Notes under the pieces: generated by a model | Told to the model about the DNA's origin: nothing | Databases searched by the model: none | Seen by the model: only the letters and a program-made list of their open reading frames with translations | Assembly: GCF_001700895.1 (NCBI RefSeq) | Contig: NZ_CP013259.1 | Coordinates: 62,001-126,000 of the forward strand | DNA length: 64,000 nucleotides | DNA from: Buchnera aphidicola (Diuraphis noxia) | GTDB lineage: Bacteria; Pseudomonadota; Gammaproteobacteria; Enterobacterales; Enterobacteriaceae | Reading direction: 5' to 3' | In this document: in pieces, positions 8,839 through 19,898 of the stretch | Layout: each line of letters begins with the position of its first letter | Numbering within the stretch: position 1 is the stretch's first letter | Position numbers and translations under genes: made by a program

Positions 8839-9789
8839 TTAGATCAATGTAGAAAATAATTCAGTACTTAAATAACGTTCTCCTGAAGAAGGTAACATAA
8901 CCACGATGTTTTTATTTAAAAATGTTTTTTGTTTTTGAACTTTTAAAGCTGCGCATAAAGCTGCTCCTGAAGAAATACCTGCTAATATACCTTCTTCTTT
9001 CATTAATTTTTGAGCCATGATTATTGATTCTTCACTGGAAACTGTTATAATTTGATCAATTAATGTTAAGTCTAAATTTTTTGGGATAAATCCTGCTCCA
9101 ATTCCTTGAATTTTATGTAATCCTGGTTTTAATTCTTCTCCTGATAAAAATTGTGTAATTACCGGTGATTCAGATGGTTCAACAGCAATACTAATTAAGT
9201 TTTTTTTTAATTGGGTGTTTTTTATAAATTTTGTTACTCCTGTAATGGTACCTCCAGTACCTACACCAGAAATAAAAATATCTATATTACCATTAGTATC
9301 ATTCCATATTTCTGGACCGGTAGTTTTTTCGTGAATTTCAGGATTAGCTGGATTTTCAAATTGTTTCAGTAAAAGATATTTTTTGGGATTTTTTGATACA
9401 ATTTCATTAGCTTTAGATATAGATCCTTTCATGCCATATTTACCATTTGTTAAAATTAGTTTTGCACCTAAAGCTTTTAAGATTTTTCTTCTTTCGATTG
9501 ACATTGTATTTGGCATAGTAAGAGTTAATCTATAATTTCTAGCGGCGGCAACATAGGCTAATGCAATTCCTGTGTTGCCACTAGTAGCTTCTATAAGCTC
9601 TATATTTTTATTTAAACTACTATTTTTTTCTGCATTCCATATCATATTAGCACCAATTCTACATTTAACACTAAAACTAGGATTTCTAGATTCAATTTTT
9701 CCTAAAATATTTCCATTTCCTATATTTTTTAAACGTACTAGCGGTGTGTTACCTATAGTTAAAGAATTATCTTCATATATTTTATTCAT
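8839..9789 (-). CDS. cysK: cysteine synthase A (O-acetylserine sulfhydrylase)
   Basis: CysK condenses O-acetylserine with sulfide to give cysteine, using pyridoxal phosphate. It has 316 residues (323 in E. coli). The PLP lysine is Lys42 in [11 protein letters not shown]. The substrate loop [12 protein letters not shown] and the phosphate-binding GTGGTITG loop are both present. An AAGGA ribosome-binding site precedes the ATG. In E. coli cysZ and zipA lie between cysK and ligA; here the two genes are divergent with about 245 bases between them and no trace of a zipA frame. Confidence 0.97.
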   Translation of the reverse strand: MNKIYEDNSLTIGNTPLVRLKNIGNGNILGKIESRNPSFSVKCRIGANMIWNAEKNSSLNKNIELIEATSGNTGIALAYVAAARNYRLTLTMPNTMSIERRKILKALGAKLILTNGKYGMKGSISKANEIVSKNPKKYLLLKQFENPANPEIHEKTTGPEIWNDTNGNIDIFISGVGTGGTITGVTKFIKNTQLKKNLISIAVEPSESPVITQFLSGEELKPGLHKIQGIGAGFIPKNLDLTLIDQIITVSSEESIIMAQKLMKEEGILAGISSGAALCAALKVQKQKTFLNKNIVVMLPSSGERYLSTELFSTLI

Positions 9790-9990
9790 TTTTTTCCTTA
9801 TTTTTTTAAATTTATTTTTTCTAAATCAAAAAATTTAGTGAAAAACTGATTAAATGATTTTTTTATTATACGGATTTTAAATAATTTTAAAAAAACTGTT
9901 TTTCTATATATCAAAAATAAACAATACTTATATTATAAGGAAAAACTATATAATAAAACATACCAATATTATTAATTTATAGAATTATGA

Positions 9991-12057
<2,067 letters not shown>

Positions 12058-12083
12058 ACGTCAAAAAATAATTTTTTTATTTT

Positions 12084-12156
12084 TGGGTCGTGCAGGATTT
12101 GAACCTGCGACCAATTGATTAAAAGTCAACTGCTCTACCGACTGAGCTAACGACCC
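12084..12156 (-). tRNA. tRNA-Lys (anticodon TTT)
   Basis: The reverse strand folds as a 73-base cloverleaf with acceptor stem GGGTCGT/ACGACCC, D-loop AGCTCAGTCGGTAGAGC and T-loop GGTTCGAATCC. The anticodon loop is CTTTTAA, giving anticodon TTT for lysine AAA/AAG. The discriminator is A and CCA is not encoded. It follows tRNA-Val(TAC) by six bases and probably shares its promoter, as in the E. coli valUXY-lysV cluster next to gltX. Confidence 0.97.
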
Positions 12157-12162
12157 TTTTTA

Positions 12163-12235
12163 TGGGTGATGACGGACTTGAACCGCCGACTTCCTCCGTG
12201 TAAAGGAGGAGCTCTACCAACTGAGCTAATCACCC
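12163..12235 (-). tRNA. tRNA-Val (anticodon TAC)
   Basis: The reverse strand gives a cloverleaf starting GGGTGATTAGCTCAG and ending TCATCACCC plus discriminator A. The anticodon stem CCTCC/GGAGG encloses TTTACAC, giving anticodon TAC. CCA is not encoded. It is the leading tRNA of a two-gene unit divergent from gltX; E. coli has three valine copies here, reduced to one. Confidence 0.97.
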
Positions 12236-12260
12236 TGTAAAAAATTTACTATATTTCTTT

Positions 12261-12288
12261 ATTGTAAAGCCACTAAAAATAGAGTCAA
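12261..12288 (-). promoter_or_regulatory. sigma-70 promoter of the Val-Lys tRNA unit
   Basis: On the reverse strand TTGACT is followed after 16 bases by TACAAT, each one base from the consensus. The expected start point lies roughly 20 bases before the mature 5' end of tRNA-Val. Position and quality make this one of the clearest promoters in the window. Confidence 0.65.
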
Positions 12289-12395
12289 TCTTTTTTTTTA
12301 AAATTATATTTGTTTGTTGAAATTTTAATCATAATGATGAGATTATAGTCTATATTTTCTATTTTATATTATTTTAATTTTTTTATAAGGAATAT

Positions 12396-13811
12396 ATGAA
12401 AGTAAAAACACGTTTTGCCCCTAGCCCTACTGGAAACTTACATATTGGCAGCATTCGTACCGCTTTATACTCTTGGTTATTTGCAAAAAAACATAACGGG
12501 GAGTTTATATTGCGTATAGAAGATACTGATGTTGAACGTTCTCAAAAATATTCAATTGATTCTATTTTAAATGGATTAAAATGGTTAGGTTTGAATTGGG
12601 ATAAAGGACCATATTTTCAAACAAAACGTTTAAACAGATATAAAAAAGTTATTGCAATTATGCTTAAAAAAGGAGATGCATATAAGTGTGTGTGTTCACA
12701 TAAAAAACTAGAAAAAGAACGAGAAGAACAAATTAGAAAAGGTATAAAACCACGTTATTCTGGTACTTGTAGAAATTTAAATTTTTCCAGTGTACTGAAT
12801 CATGATTATGTAATACGATTTAAAAATCCAGTTTCGGGTAAAGTTAAGTTCAATGATCAAATTAGAGGTGAAATTGTTTTTGAAAATCGTGAACTAGATG
12901 ATCTTATTATTCAACGTTCTAACGGTATGCCTACTTATAATTTTTGTGTTGTAATAGACGATCTAGATATGAATATTACTCATGTTATTCGTGGAGAAGA
13001 TCATATTAACAATACACCTCGTCAGATTAACATTTTCAAATCTTTAGGAGCTAAAATTCCTATTTATGCCCATTTATCAATGATTTTAGATGAAGTAGGA
13101 AATAAAATTTCTAAAAGAAAAAATGCTCAAAATATTATGGAATATCAAAAAAATGGTTTTTTACCTGAAGCATTATTAAATTATATAGTAAGATTAGGAT
13201 GGTCTTATGGTAATCAAGAAATTTTTAGTATTTCAGATATGAAAAAGTTATTTGATTTAACATCAATGAGTAAATCTGCTAGTATTATAAACATAAAAAA
13301 ACTATTATGGATCAATAAATATTACATTAGTAATTTATCGTTAAAAAAAATTACTGATATTCTTAGAAACTATATGAAAGAAGAAAATGTTGACATAAAA
13401 AATAGTCCTAATTTAGAATTTTTAGTAAAATCATTAAGAAATCGTTTTTACACTATACAGGAAATGGCAACATCTTTTAGATGTTTTTATGAAGAATTTA
13501 AAATATTTTGTAATAGTGAAACAAAAAAATATCTTGTATTAAGTAACTGTTCTATTTTAGAGAAATCTTATAAGAAGATAAAAAAATTATCTATTTGGAA
13601 CAGTTCTATTATATCTAATATGATTGATCATTTATCTATTGAAACGAATATTCAAAAAATAAAAATCAATATGATTTTACGTGTTGCGGTTGTTGGTGTA
13701 GTTCATTCACCTAGTATTAGTCTAATGATATATTTATTAGGTCAAAAACAAGTTTTATTGAGGATTCAAAAAACGCTTGATTGTATTAAAAAATTAAATT
13801 TAAAAAAATAG
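12396..13811 (+). CDS. gltX: glutamyl-tRNA synthetase
   Basis: GltX charges tRNA-Glu with glutamate in an ATP-dependent reaction. The 471-residue product has the E. coli length. The class I signatures are [13 protein letters not shown] at the N-terminus and KISKRK in place of KMSKR in the middle. The zinc region has Cys-x-Cys and a downstream Cys, but the fourth ligand, a His in E. coli (CRH), reads Asn (CRN). The C-terminal anticodon-binding region is present but divergent. A TAAGGA ribosome-binding site precedes the ATG. The gene is flanked by Val/Lys and Ala tRNA genes as in E. coli. Confidence 0.97.
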   Translation: MKVKTRFAPSPTGNLHIGSIRTALYSWLFAKKHNGEFILRIEDTDVERSQKYSIDSILNGLKWLGLNWDKGPYFQTKRLNRYKKVIAIMLKKGDAYKCVCSHKKLEKEREEQIRKGIKPRYSGTCRNLNFSSVLNHDYVIRFKNPVSGKVKFNDQIRGEIVFENRELDDLIIQRSNGMPTYNFCVVIDDLDMNITHVIRGEDHINNTPRQINIFKSLGAKIPIYAHLSMILDEVGNKISKRKNAQNIMEYQKNGFLPEALLNYIVRLGWSYGNQEIFSISDMKKLFDLTSMSKSASIINIKKLLWINKYYISNLSLKKITDILRNYMKEENVDIKNSPNLEFLVKSLRNRFYTIQEMATSFRCFYEEFKIFCNSETKKYLVLSNCSILEKSYKKIKKLSIWNSSIISNMIDHLSIETNIQKIKINMILRVAVVGVVHSPSISLMIYLLGQKQVLLRIQKTLDCIKKLNLKK

Positions 13812-13969
13812 ATATTTTTATAAAAATATATTTTAATTTTATTTATAAAAAAATTGACACATTTACTTTTTAATAAGATTATATTTAGATTTTGTATTCA
13901 AAGTGTTTTTCAATAATGTAAAAGATGTTTGATCATAAAAATTTAAGAAACTATTTTAATAAAAATAAA

Positions 13970-13998
13970 TTGACAGAATTCATGTGTTTTTATATTGT
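13970..13998 (+). promoter_or_regulatory. probable promoter of tRNA-Ala
   Basis: A perfect TTGACA box at 13970-13975 is followed after 17 bases by TATTGT, with a better-looking TATATT at 15-base spacing. The expected transcription start falls just before the mature tRNA 5' end at 14007. A second TTGACA at 13854 with GATTAT at 17-base spacing may act upstream. Confidence 0.5.
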
Positions 13999-14006
13999 AA
14001 TATTTC

Positions 14007-14079
14007 GGGGTTATAGCTCAGTTGGTAGAGTGCTTGCATGGCATGCAAGAGGTCGGTGGTTCGATTCCACTTAGCTCCA
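14007..14079 (+). tRNA. tRNA-Ala (anticodon GGC)
   Basis: A 73-base cloverleaf begins GGGGTTATAGCTCAG and ends TAGCTCC plus discriminator A. The anticodon stem CTTGC/GCAAG encloses ATGGCAT, giving anticodon GGC. It is close to E. coli alaW/alaX tRNA, which also sits beside gltX. CCA is not encoded. Confidence 0.97.
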
Positions 14080-14158
14080 TAAAATTTTATTTTAACATAC
14101 GTGAATATTTAAAAAAATCCGAATTAAATATATATAAAAGTATATATTTATTTTAGAA

Positions 14159-14179
14159 TGTGCTGAATTTTTCAGCACA
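14159..14179 (-). terminator. hairpin downstream of fliE
   Basis: A perfect 9-bp stem (TGTGCTGAA/TTCAGCACA) with a 3-base loop lies 15 bases past the fliE stop, between fliE and the convergent tRNA-Ala gene. The following bases are A/T-rich but not a clean T-run. It could serve either gene. Confidence 0.65.
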
Positions 14180-14193
14180 GACAGAATGATAAT

Positions 14194-14505
14194 CTAAATT
14201 TGTTGAGTCATTATTTCTTGGTAAGCAGCAATAATTTTATTTCTTATGTGAATTGCCATTTTCATAGAAATAGATGATTTTTCTATATTGATCATAATAT
14301 CATTTAAAGATTTTTCCGATTCATTTGATAAAAATTTCTCAGTATCAATTTTTGTATTATTTTGAATGTTGCTAATTTCTCCTAATGCTGTTTTTATACA
14401 ATCGATAAAATTATCAGATTTTGTATTTTTTTGTGTGTTTATATTTTTATCTAACAAATTAATTGTTTTATTAAAATTTTGATAGTTTATATTATCGATA
14501 AACAT
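14194..14505 (-). CDS. fliE: flagellar hook-basal body protein FliE
   Basis: FliE is the small periplasmic rod component linking the MS ring to the proximal rod, and an early export substrate. The product has 103 residues (104 in E. coli). Its C-terminal half fits FliE well, with helical segments SLNDIMINIEKSSISMKMAI, RNKIIAAYQEIM and a final short tail. It is divergent from fliF, as in enterobacteria. An AGGAAG ribosome-binding site precedes the ATG. Confidence 0.93.
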   Translation of the reverse strand: MFIDNINYQNFNKTINLLDKNINTQKNTKSDNFIDCIKTALGEISNIQNNTKIDTEKFLSNESEKSLNDIMINIEKSSISMKMAIHIRNKIIAAYQEIMTQQI

Positions 14506-14675
14506 AATCTTCCTCTAAATAATTTTTTATTATTTTAAATTTTAAAATATTTTCATTCTATAAAAAAGAATCGATATTTAAAAGCATAAATTTAATATTA
14601 TTTAAAAAAAATTAAAAATAATTTAATAGGAGATGTTTTATCTTAAATAAAATTGTTTAATATACTACTCAATTG

Positions 14676-14691
14676 TAGTTAGAACTAACTA
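14676..14691. promoter_or_regulatory. palindrome just upstream of fliF
   Basis: TAGTTAG and CTAACTA form a 7-bp inverted repeat separated by AA, ending 17 bases before the fliF ATG and abutting its ribosome-binding site (ATAGGA). The spacing is too tight for a strong RNA hairpin and resembles a dimer-binding operator or a fortuitous repeat. Function unknown. Confidence 0.35.
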
Positions 14692-14708
14692 TTAGATAGG
14701 AATATTTC

Positions 14709-16370
14709 ATGAATTTTAGTACTATAGAAGATTCGGTCTTAGAAGAGAAAAAAAAATTTAATAATTTTTTATCTCGCTTTTTAAAAAATTCTCGTGTTTT
14801 AGTTATATTATTAACAGCTGCGGTCATTACTGCTATTTCTTTTTCGATTTGGATTAAATCTCCTGATTATCAGGTTTTATATAATCATTTATCTAATGAA
14901 GATAGTAACGCTATTATTAACGAGTTAAATACAATGAGAATTCCTTATAAATTTATTGATATTTCTGGGGAAATCGCTGTACCAAAAAATAAAATTGATG
15001 ACACTCGTTTATATTTAGCAGAAAAAAATTTACCTCAAACTGGAGGAATAGGTTTTGAGTTATTAGATAAAGAAAAGTTTGGTATTAGTCAATTTAATGA
15101 ACAAATAAATTATCAACGTGCTTTAGAAGGAGAGTTGTCTCGAACAGTAAAAAAAATTAATGTTATAAAAAATGCTAGAGTACACATTGTATTACCTAAA
15201 TCATCATTATTTTTACAAGACAAAAAAAAACCATCGGCTTCTGTTATTTTAGAATTTCATGCTGGACAAACATTAAATACAGAACAAATTAATGCTATAT
15301 TACATCTTATTTCCACTAGCGTACCAAATTTATCTATAAAAAATATTAATATTGTAGATCAATCAGGCCATTTATTAAATAAAAATGCTTTAGAATATAA
15401 TCAAATTAATGATTTACAATTTAAATATTCTGACGAAATTGAATCTCGTTATAAAGATAGAATTGAAAGTATTTTAGAACCATTATTAGGATTTGGCAAT
15501 GTTCATGCTCAAGTTACTGCTCAAATAGATTTTAATTCCCAAGAAAAAACACAAGAAAAATATTCACCTAATTCTAGTGAAAAGAATCAAGCAATACGTT
15601 CTAGTCAAACTAGTGTGCATGATCAAATAGAAAAAAATAATATACATGAAAATATTCCAAGTGCATTATCTAATCATATCTTGAAAAGTTTTAAAAATAA
15701 CAACAAAAATAATATAAAAGATAATATTCAAATCAAAAACAGTAGAAATTTAAAAAATGATTATATTCCATCCAACGCTGATGTTAATCGTGAAAATATA
15801 ATAAATTATGAATTAGATCATACTGTGTCACATATGAAAATGAATATAGGAGAAATTAAACGATTATCAGCAGCTGTTGTTGTGAATTTTATTCAAGATA
15901 AAAATGGAAAATTAATTCCTTTGAGTCCAGAAAAAATAAAAAATATCAAAGATTTAATATGTGAAGCTATAGGATATTCTAAATCTAGAGGTGATAGTAT
16001 TCATGTTGTAAACGAATCTTTTGCTCAATATCCTAAAAAAGATTTAATTAAATTAAATGATCCAAATCCATTTGATGGATTATCAAATTATGCATTTACA
16101 TTAACACCATGGATTATTTCTTCCTTATTGTTTTTAATTTTATTAAAAAAATATGTTTGTCCTTTTTCAAAAAAAGATACTTCAGTAGACAAAATTATTA
16201 AAAATGAGAAAAAAGATAAAAGATATCATGATGATATTAAAGATAGTGTTTCTACAAAAAATAATCTTGAAAGCAGTATAGAGACAGATAAATTAATTAA
16301 TCAAATATCTAATCAAAATTCACGTACTATAGCATTGATTATTCGTAAATGGATGAGTGATAAAATATGA
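14709..16370 (+). CDS. fliF: flagellar MS-ring protein FliF
   Basis: FliF forms the inner-membrane MS ring on which the rod, the C ring and the export gate are built. The product has 553 residues (552 in E. coli). A first membrane segment lies near residues 30-49, followed by the periplasmic ring-building domains with VHIVLPK and ASVILEF segments. A second membrane segment is near 455-475, and the short cytoplasmic tail ends IALIIRKWMSDKI, the FliG-binding region. A middle stretch is low-complexity and Asn/Lys-rich. Its stop overlaps the fliG start (ATGA). It heads the fliFGHIJK unit. Confidence 0.96.
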   Translation: MNFSTIEDSVLEEKKKFNNFLSRFLKNSRVLVILLTAAVITAISFSIWIKSPDYQVLYNHLSNEDSNAIINELNTMRIPYKFIDISGEIAVPKNKIDDTRLYLAEKNLPQTGGIGFELLDKEKFGISQFNEQINYQRALEGELSRTVKKINVIKNARVHIVLPKSSLFLQDKKKPSASVILEFHAGQTLNTEQINAILHLISTSVPNLSIKNINIVDQSGHLLNKNALEYNQINDLQFKYSDEIESRYKDRIESILEPLLGFGNVHAQVTAQIDFNSQEKTQEKYSPNSSEKNQAIRSSQTSVHDQIEKNNIHENIPSALSNHILKSFKNNNKNNIKDNIQIKNSRNLKNDYIPSNADVNRENIINYELDHTVSHMKMNIGEIKRLSAAVVVNFIQDKNGKLIPLSPEKIKNIKDLICEAIGYSKSRGDSIHVVNESFAQYPKKDLIKLNDPNPFDGLSNYAFTLTPWIISSLLFLILLKKYVCPFSKKDTSVDKIIKNEKKDKRYHDDIKDSVSTKNNLESSIETDKLINQISNQNSRTIALIIRKWMSDKI

Positions 16371-17359
16371 TTCTAAATGGTATTGAAAAAAGTGCATTAT
16401 TATTGATGTCGATAGGAGCCGATCAAGCAGGGGAAGTATTAAAAAATTTAACTCCTCTTGAAATTCAAGAAATTCTTTCTTCTATGGTAAATATTAAAAG
16501 GGTGTCTAGAAAAAAACGGTATGAAATACTTCGTGATTGTTGTGATGTTATTAAAAACGACACTTTTAATTTAAATTTTAATGATAAATATCTTGGTGAT
16601 ATGTTATTTAAAGCCTTAGGAGAAAAAAAAGGCAATTGTCTTTTACAAGAAACATTGGAAATTCGTGATGCTAAAATATCTATTCAATTACTTAATTACA
16701 TGAAACCTGAGCAATTAGCGTTTTTATTAAATAATGAACATCTTCAAGTTATTACAACAATTTTAATTTATTTAGACAAAAATCAAGCTGCTCAAGTTCT
16801 TTCTTTTTTCAGTAATAAAAAGCGTGCTGAAATTATATCTAAAATTACAGAATTTTGTGGTATAGAAGAATCTTGTTTAGTAGAGTTAAATAGAGTAATT
16901 AATAATCTAATAAAAAATAAAAAATTAATTTTATCAGAAGAAGGAGGCATAAAAACTGCAGTAAACATTTTAAATACGATGAAATTAAAGGATGAAAAAG
17001 AAACTATAAAACAAATTAAAATAATGAATGAAAATTTAGCAAAAAGTATTCTTAAAGAAATATTTTTATTTAAAAATGTAATAAATTTAGATGATAAATA
17101 TATTAAAATGGTTATCAAAAACATAGAGAAAGAAAAATTATATATTGCACTGCAAAACACTGATTTTAGTATTAAAGAGAAATTTTTTAAAAATATGTCT
17201 GATTTAGAAGCGAATAAATTGGCTTCAAGTTTAGAAAAAAAATCTTATATCTCTGATATTTCTATAAAGAACGAACAAAAACTAATTTTGGTTATGATTA
17301 AAAATATTATAGATAATAAAAATTTTTCATTAAAAAACTTAAGAGAGTATTATGTCTAA
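16367..17359 (+). CDS. fliG: flagellar C-ring protein FliG
   Basis: FliG links FliF to FliM and normally carries the rotor charges that interact with MotA. The product has 330 residues (331 in E. coli). The N-terminal FliF-binding domain (KSALLLMSIG), the middle EHLQ segment (EHPQ in E. coli) and a GG hinge are recognisable. In the C-terminal domain an ungapped alignment to E. coli puts uncharged residues at all five torque positions: Lys264, Arg281, Asp288, Asp289 and Arg297 correspond to Gln263, Leu280, Ser287, Ser288 and Ser296. The scaffold is conserved while the motor surface is gone. It overlaps fliH by 8 bases. Confidence 0.95.
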   Translation: MILNGIEKSALLLMSIGADQAGEVLKNLTPLEIQEILSSMVNIKRVSRKKRYEILRDCCDVIKNDTFNLNFNDKYLGDMLFKALGEKKGNCLLQETLEIRDAKISIQLLNYMKPEQLAFLLNNEHLQVITTILIYLDKNQAAQVLSFFSNKKRAEIISKITEFCGIEESCLVELNRVINNLIKNKKLILSEEGGIKTAVNILNTMKLKDEKETIKQIKIMNENLAKSILKEIFLFKNVINLDDKYIKMVIKNIEKEKLYIALQNTDFSIKEKFFKNMSDLEANKLASSLEKKSYISDISIKNEQKLILVMIKNIIDNKNFSLKNLREYYV

Positions 17360-18041
17360 TGTCATATCAGAAGATGAATGGATCAAATGGTATCCAGAAG
17401 AAATATATTTAAAACACATTAAAAATAATACACAATCCTTAAATTATTTAAATAAGCTATTGAAAGAAAAAAAATTTTATGAAAGTTCAAATGACAACAA
17501 AATCAATAAAACTAAAAAAAATTGTTCCAAATTAGAAAAAATAGATTTAGAACAAATGAATTGTATAAAAAAAAAATCATATGATGATGGTTTTAAAAAA
17601 GGTTTATTAGAAGGGAAAAAAGAAAATATTTTATTAACAAATAAATTAAATAATTTTTTTTCAGAATTTGAACATAATTTTTCTATTATAGAAAAGCAAT
17701 TATATACTCGTTTAATCAACATCATACTGAAAATTTCATCTTATATTGTTGGGAAAAAAGTTAATTTTGATAAATCTATTTTATTAGATCATATCAAACA
17801 AATTATCAATGATGAAGCTATATGTTTTAACAAACTAACACTATTTCTTCATTCTAATAATAAAGCATTTATAGAAAAAAAATTTAAAGATTTTCTAAGT
17901 ATTTATCAATGGAAATTAATATATGATGATAATATGGATTTGAATGATTTTAAAATTAAATCAGAAGGTTATAATCTAGATTCTACAGTTGATGCTAGAT
18001 GGCAAGAATTATATCGTTTGATTGATTTAGAGGAATATTAA
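17352..18041 (+). CDS. fliH: flagellar export regulator FliH
   Basis: FliH is the peripheral stalk-like regulator of the FliI ATPase in the flagellar type III export apparatus. The 229-residue product is close to the E. coli length (228). Its N-terminus has the conserved WIKWYPEEI segment that binds FlhA and FliN. A helical region with the DDGFKKGLLEGKK glycine-containing repeat comes next, then a C-terminal FliI-binding domain ending VDARWQELYRLI. Divergence is high and Lys/Asn-rich, as usual for this genome. It sits between fliG and fliI with short overlaps, consistent with translational coupling. Confidence 0.92.
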   Translation: MSNVISEDEWIKWYPEEIYLKHIKNNTQSLNYLNKLLKEKKFYESSNDNKINKTKKNCSKLEKIDLEQMNCIKKKSYDDGFKKGLLEGKKENILLTNKLNNFFSEFEHNFSIIEKQLYTRLINIILKISSYIVGKKVNFDKSILLDHIKQIINDEAICFNKLTLFLHSNNKAFIEKKFKDFLSIYQWKLIYDDNMDLNDFKIKSEGYNLDSTVDARWQELYRLIDLEEY

Positions 18042-19408
18042 TGAATTTGAGATTTACTCAATTATTAAAAAAACTTTCTTCTCTTGAAAACAGGATTACT
18101 AATCTTCCTAGTATGATTAATTATGGATATCTTGTTTCTGTGAAAGGATTAATTGCAGAAGTCGTTGGATTAAAAGTTCCTATTGGAGCTCAATGTGTTA
18201 TTGAAAGAATTATAGATGGCCAAAATATTAATATTCATGCTGAAGTAGTAGGTTTTTCACAAGGAAAAAGTTTATTATTATCTTTCGAAGAAATTGATGG
18301 TGTTTTTTTAGGTTCTCGTGTTTTTTTAAAATTAGATAAACATGCTAATCATTTAGTAAAAAAAGTGCCATTATGTATGCAACTATTAGGTCGCGTATTA
18401 GACGGCAACGGATTACCATTAGATGGATTATCACCATTAGATGTGCGACATTATATTAATGTAAAAAATTATAGTAATAATATAAATCCATTAAATCGTA
18501 AGTTAATTACTGAAGTACTAGATACTGGCATAAGATCTATTAATGGTCTTTTGACAATTGGAAAAGGTCAAAGAATAGGAATTTTTTCTACTCCAGGTCT
18601 TGGTAAAACCATGTTACTGGAAATGATTACAAAATATACACAAGCTGATGTTGTTGTAATTGCACTAATTGGTGAAAGAAGTAGAGAAGTAAAACATTTT
18701 GTTAAAAACGTATTGAATAGTCAAAATTTATCACGATCTGTAGTAATTGCAGCTCCGTCAAATGTTTCTGCTTTAATACGAATCCAAGCAGCATCTTATG
18801 CAACTAGTATTGCAGAATATTTCTGTAAAAAAAGTCAAAATGTATTATTAGTAATGGATTCTTTAACTCGTTACGCTATGGCAGAACGAGAGATTTCATT
18901 AGCTTTAGGAGAATTACCAGTTTGTCAAGGTTATCCATCTTCTGTTTTTGAAAAAATCCCAAATTTATTAGAACGCGCAGGGAATACGCAAAAAAATAAC
19001 GGTTCTATTACAGCTTTTTATACAATTTTAATGGAAGACGAAACACAACAAGATCCAGTTTCATATCTTGCTCGTTCTATATTAGATGGACATATTATTT
19101 TATCTCGTCATTATGCGGATTTAGGTCATTATCCGGCAATTGATATTGAATCTTCTATTAGTCGAGTTATGCCAGATATTGTTAATGTTCAACAATATCA
19201 TCAAGCCACTTATTTTAAACAATTAATTTCTTCCTATCAAAGAAATCGAGATTTAATAAACGTAGGTGCTTATGTTTCTGGAAACGATTTGGTTTTAGAT
19301 AATGCAGTTAAACTTTGGCCGAAACTCGAAAAATTTTTACGTCAAGAATTATCTGAACAAAATAATTATTCTCTTTCTTGTCAACAGTTAAATGAAATAT
19401 TTCATTGA
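18041..19408 (+). CDS. fliI: flagellum-specific ATPase FliI
   Basis: FliI is the F1-beta-like hexameric ATPase that energises flagellar protein export. The product has 455 residues (457 in E. coli). The Walker B region LLVMDSLTRYAMAEREI, the GERSREV segment and the ALGELPV segment are all conserved. The Walker A loop reads STPGLGKT at residues 183-190; the usual Ala/Gly at its first position is Ser and the intervening residues are also changed, while the GKT core is intact. Activity is likely kept. It overlaps fliJ through a TGATG junction. Confidence 0.96.
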   Translation: MNLRFTQLLKKLSSLENRITNLPSMINYGYLVSVKGLIAEVVGLKVPIGAQCVIERIIDGQNINIHAEVVGFSQGKSLLLSFEEIDGVFLGSRVFLKLDKHANHLVKKVPLCMQLLGRVLDGNGLPLDGLSPLDVRHYINVKNYSNNINPLNRKLITEVLDTGIRSINGLLTIGKGQRIGIFSTPGLGKTMLLEMITKYTQADVVVIALIGERSREVKHFVKNVLNSQNLSRSVVIAAPSNVSALIRIQAASYATSIAEYFCKKSQNVLLVMDSLTRYAMAEREISLALGELPVCQGYPSSVFEKIPNLLERAGNTQKNNGSITAFYTILMEDETQQDPVSYLARSILDGHIILSRHYADLGHYPAIDIESSISRVMPDIVNVQQYHQATYFKQLISSYQRNRDLINVGAYVSGNDLVLDNAVKLWPKLEKFLRQELSEQNNYSLSCQQLNEIFH

Positions 19409-19890
19409 TGTTTGTATATAAAAAAGTTTTGGATGTATCAATATATATGAAATCTAAAAAAATTATATTTTCTATTTTAGAAAAAATAGAAAAAATTAAA
19501 TCAGAAAAAGAATTAATTAAAATTAAATATACAAAAGAAAAAAATAAACAAACTATTGAACAATTACAATTGTTGTATAATTATGAAAAAGAATACACAA
19601 AAACGATGTATGCAAAAGTAAAATCAGGAATTTGTGTAAATGAATGGAAAAATTATAATGTTTTTATTTCTGTTTTAAAAAAAATTATCAACAATAACGA
19701 AAATATAGTTCAGTGTAATAAAAAAATTATAGCAAACAGTTTAAAATCTTGGCATTTAAACACAAATAGAATAAAATTATGGAACAACTTAAACTTAAAA
19801 AATAAAAAAATAATGTTGAAAATAAAAAAATATCAAGAAAACAAATTCAATAACGATTATATTCAATTAAAATCTTTCAAAAAAGGATAA
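19408..19890 (+). CDS. fliJ: flagellar export chaperone FliJ
   Basis: FliJ is a small coiled-coil protein that works as the central stalk of the FliI ring and escorts export chaperones. The ATG at 19408 overlaps the fliI stop, giving 160 residues (147 in E. coli). The sequence is almost all charged helix, with long Lys/Glu-rich heptad-like stretches across residues 15-120. Sequence identity is low, so the call rests on position between fliI and fliK, size and coiled-coil character. Confidence 0.85.
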   Translation: MFVYKKVLDVSIYMKSKKIIFSILEKIEKIKSEKELIKIKYTKEKNKQTIEQLQLLYNYEKEYTKTMYAKVKSGICVNEWKNYNVFISVLKKIINNNENIVQCNKKIIANSLKSWHLNTNRIKLWNNLNLKNKKIMLKIKKYQENKFNNDYIQLKSFKKG

Positions 19891-19898
19891 TAATTTTC

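Noticed and set aside
16792-17160. 122-codon hydrophobic frame antisense to fliG
   Set aside because: Phe/Ile-rich antisense frames arise from Lys/Asn/Ile-rich sense codons in this genome.
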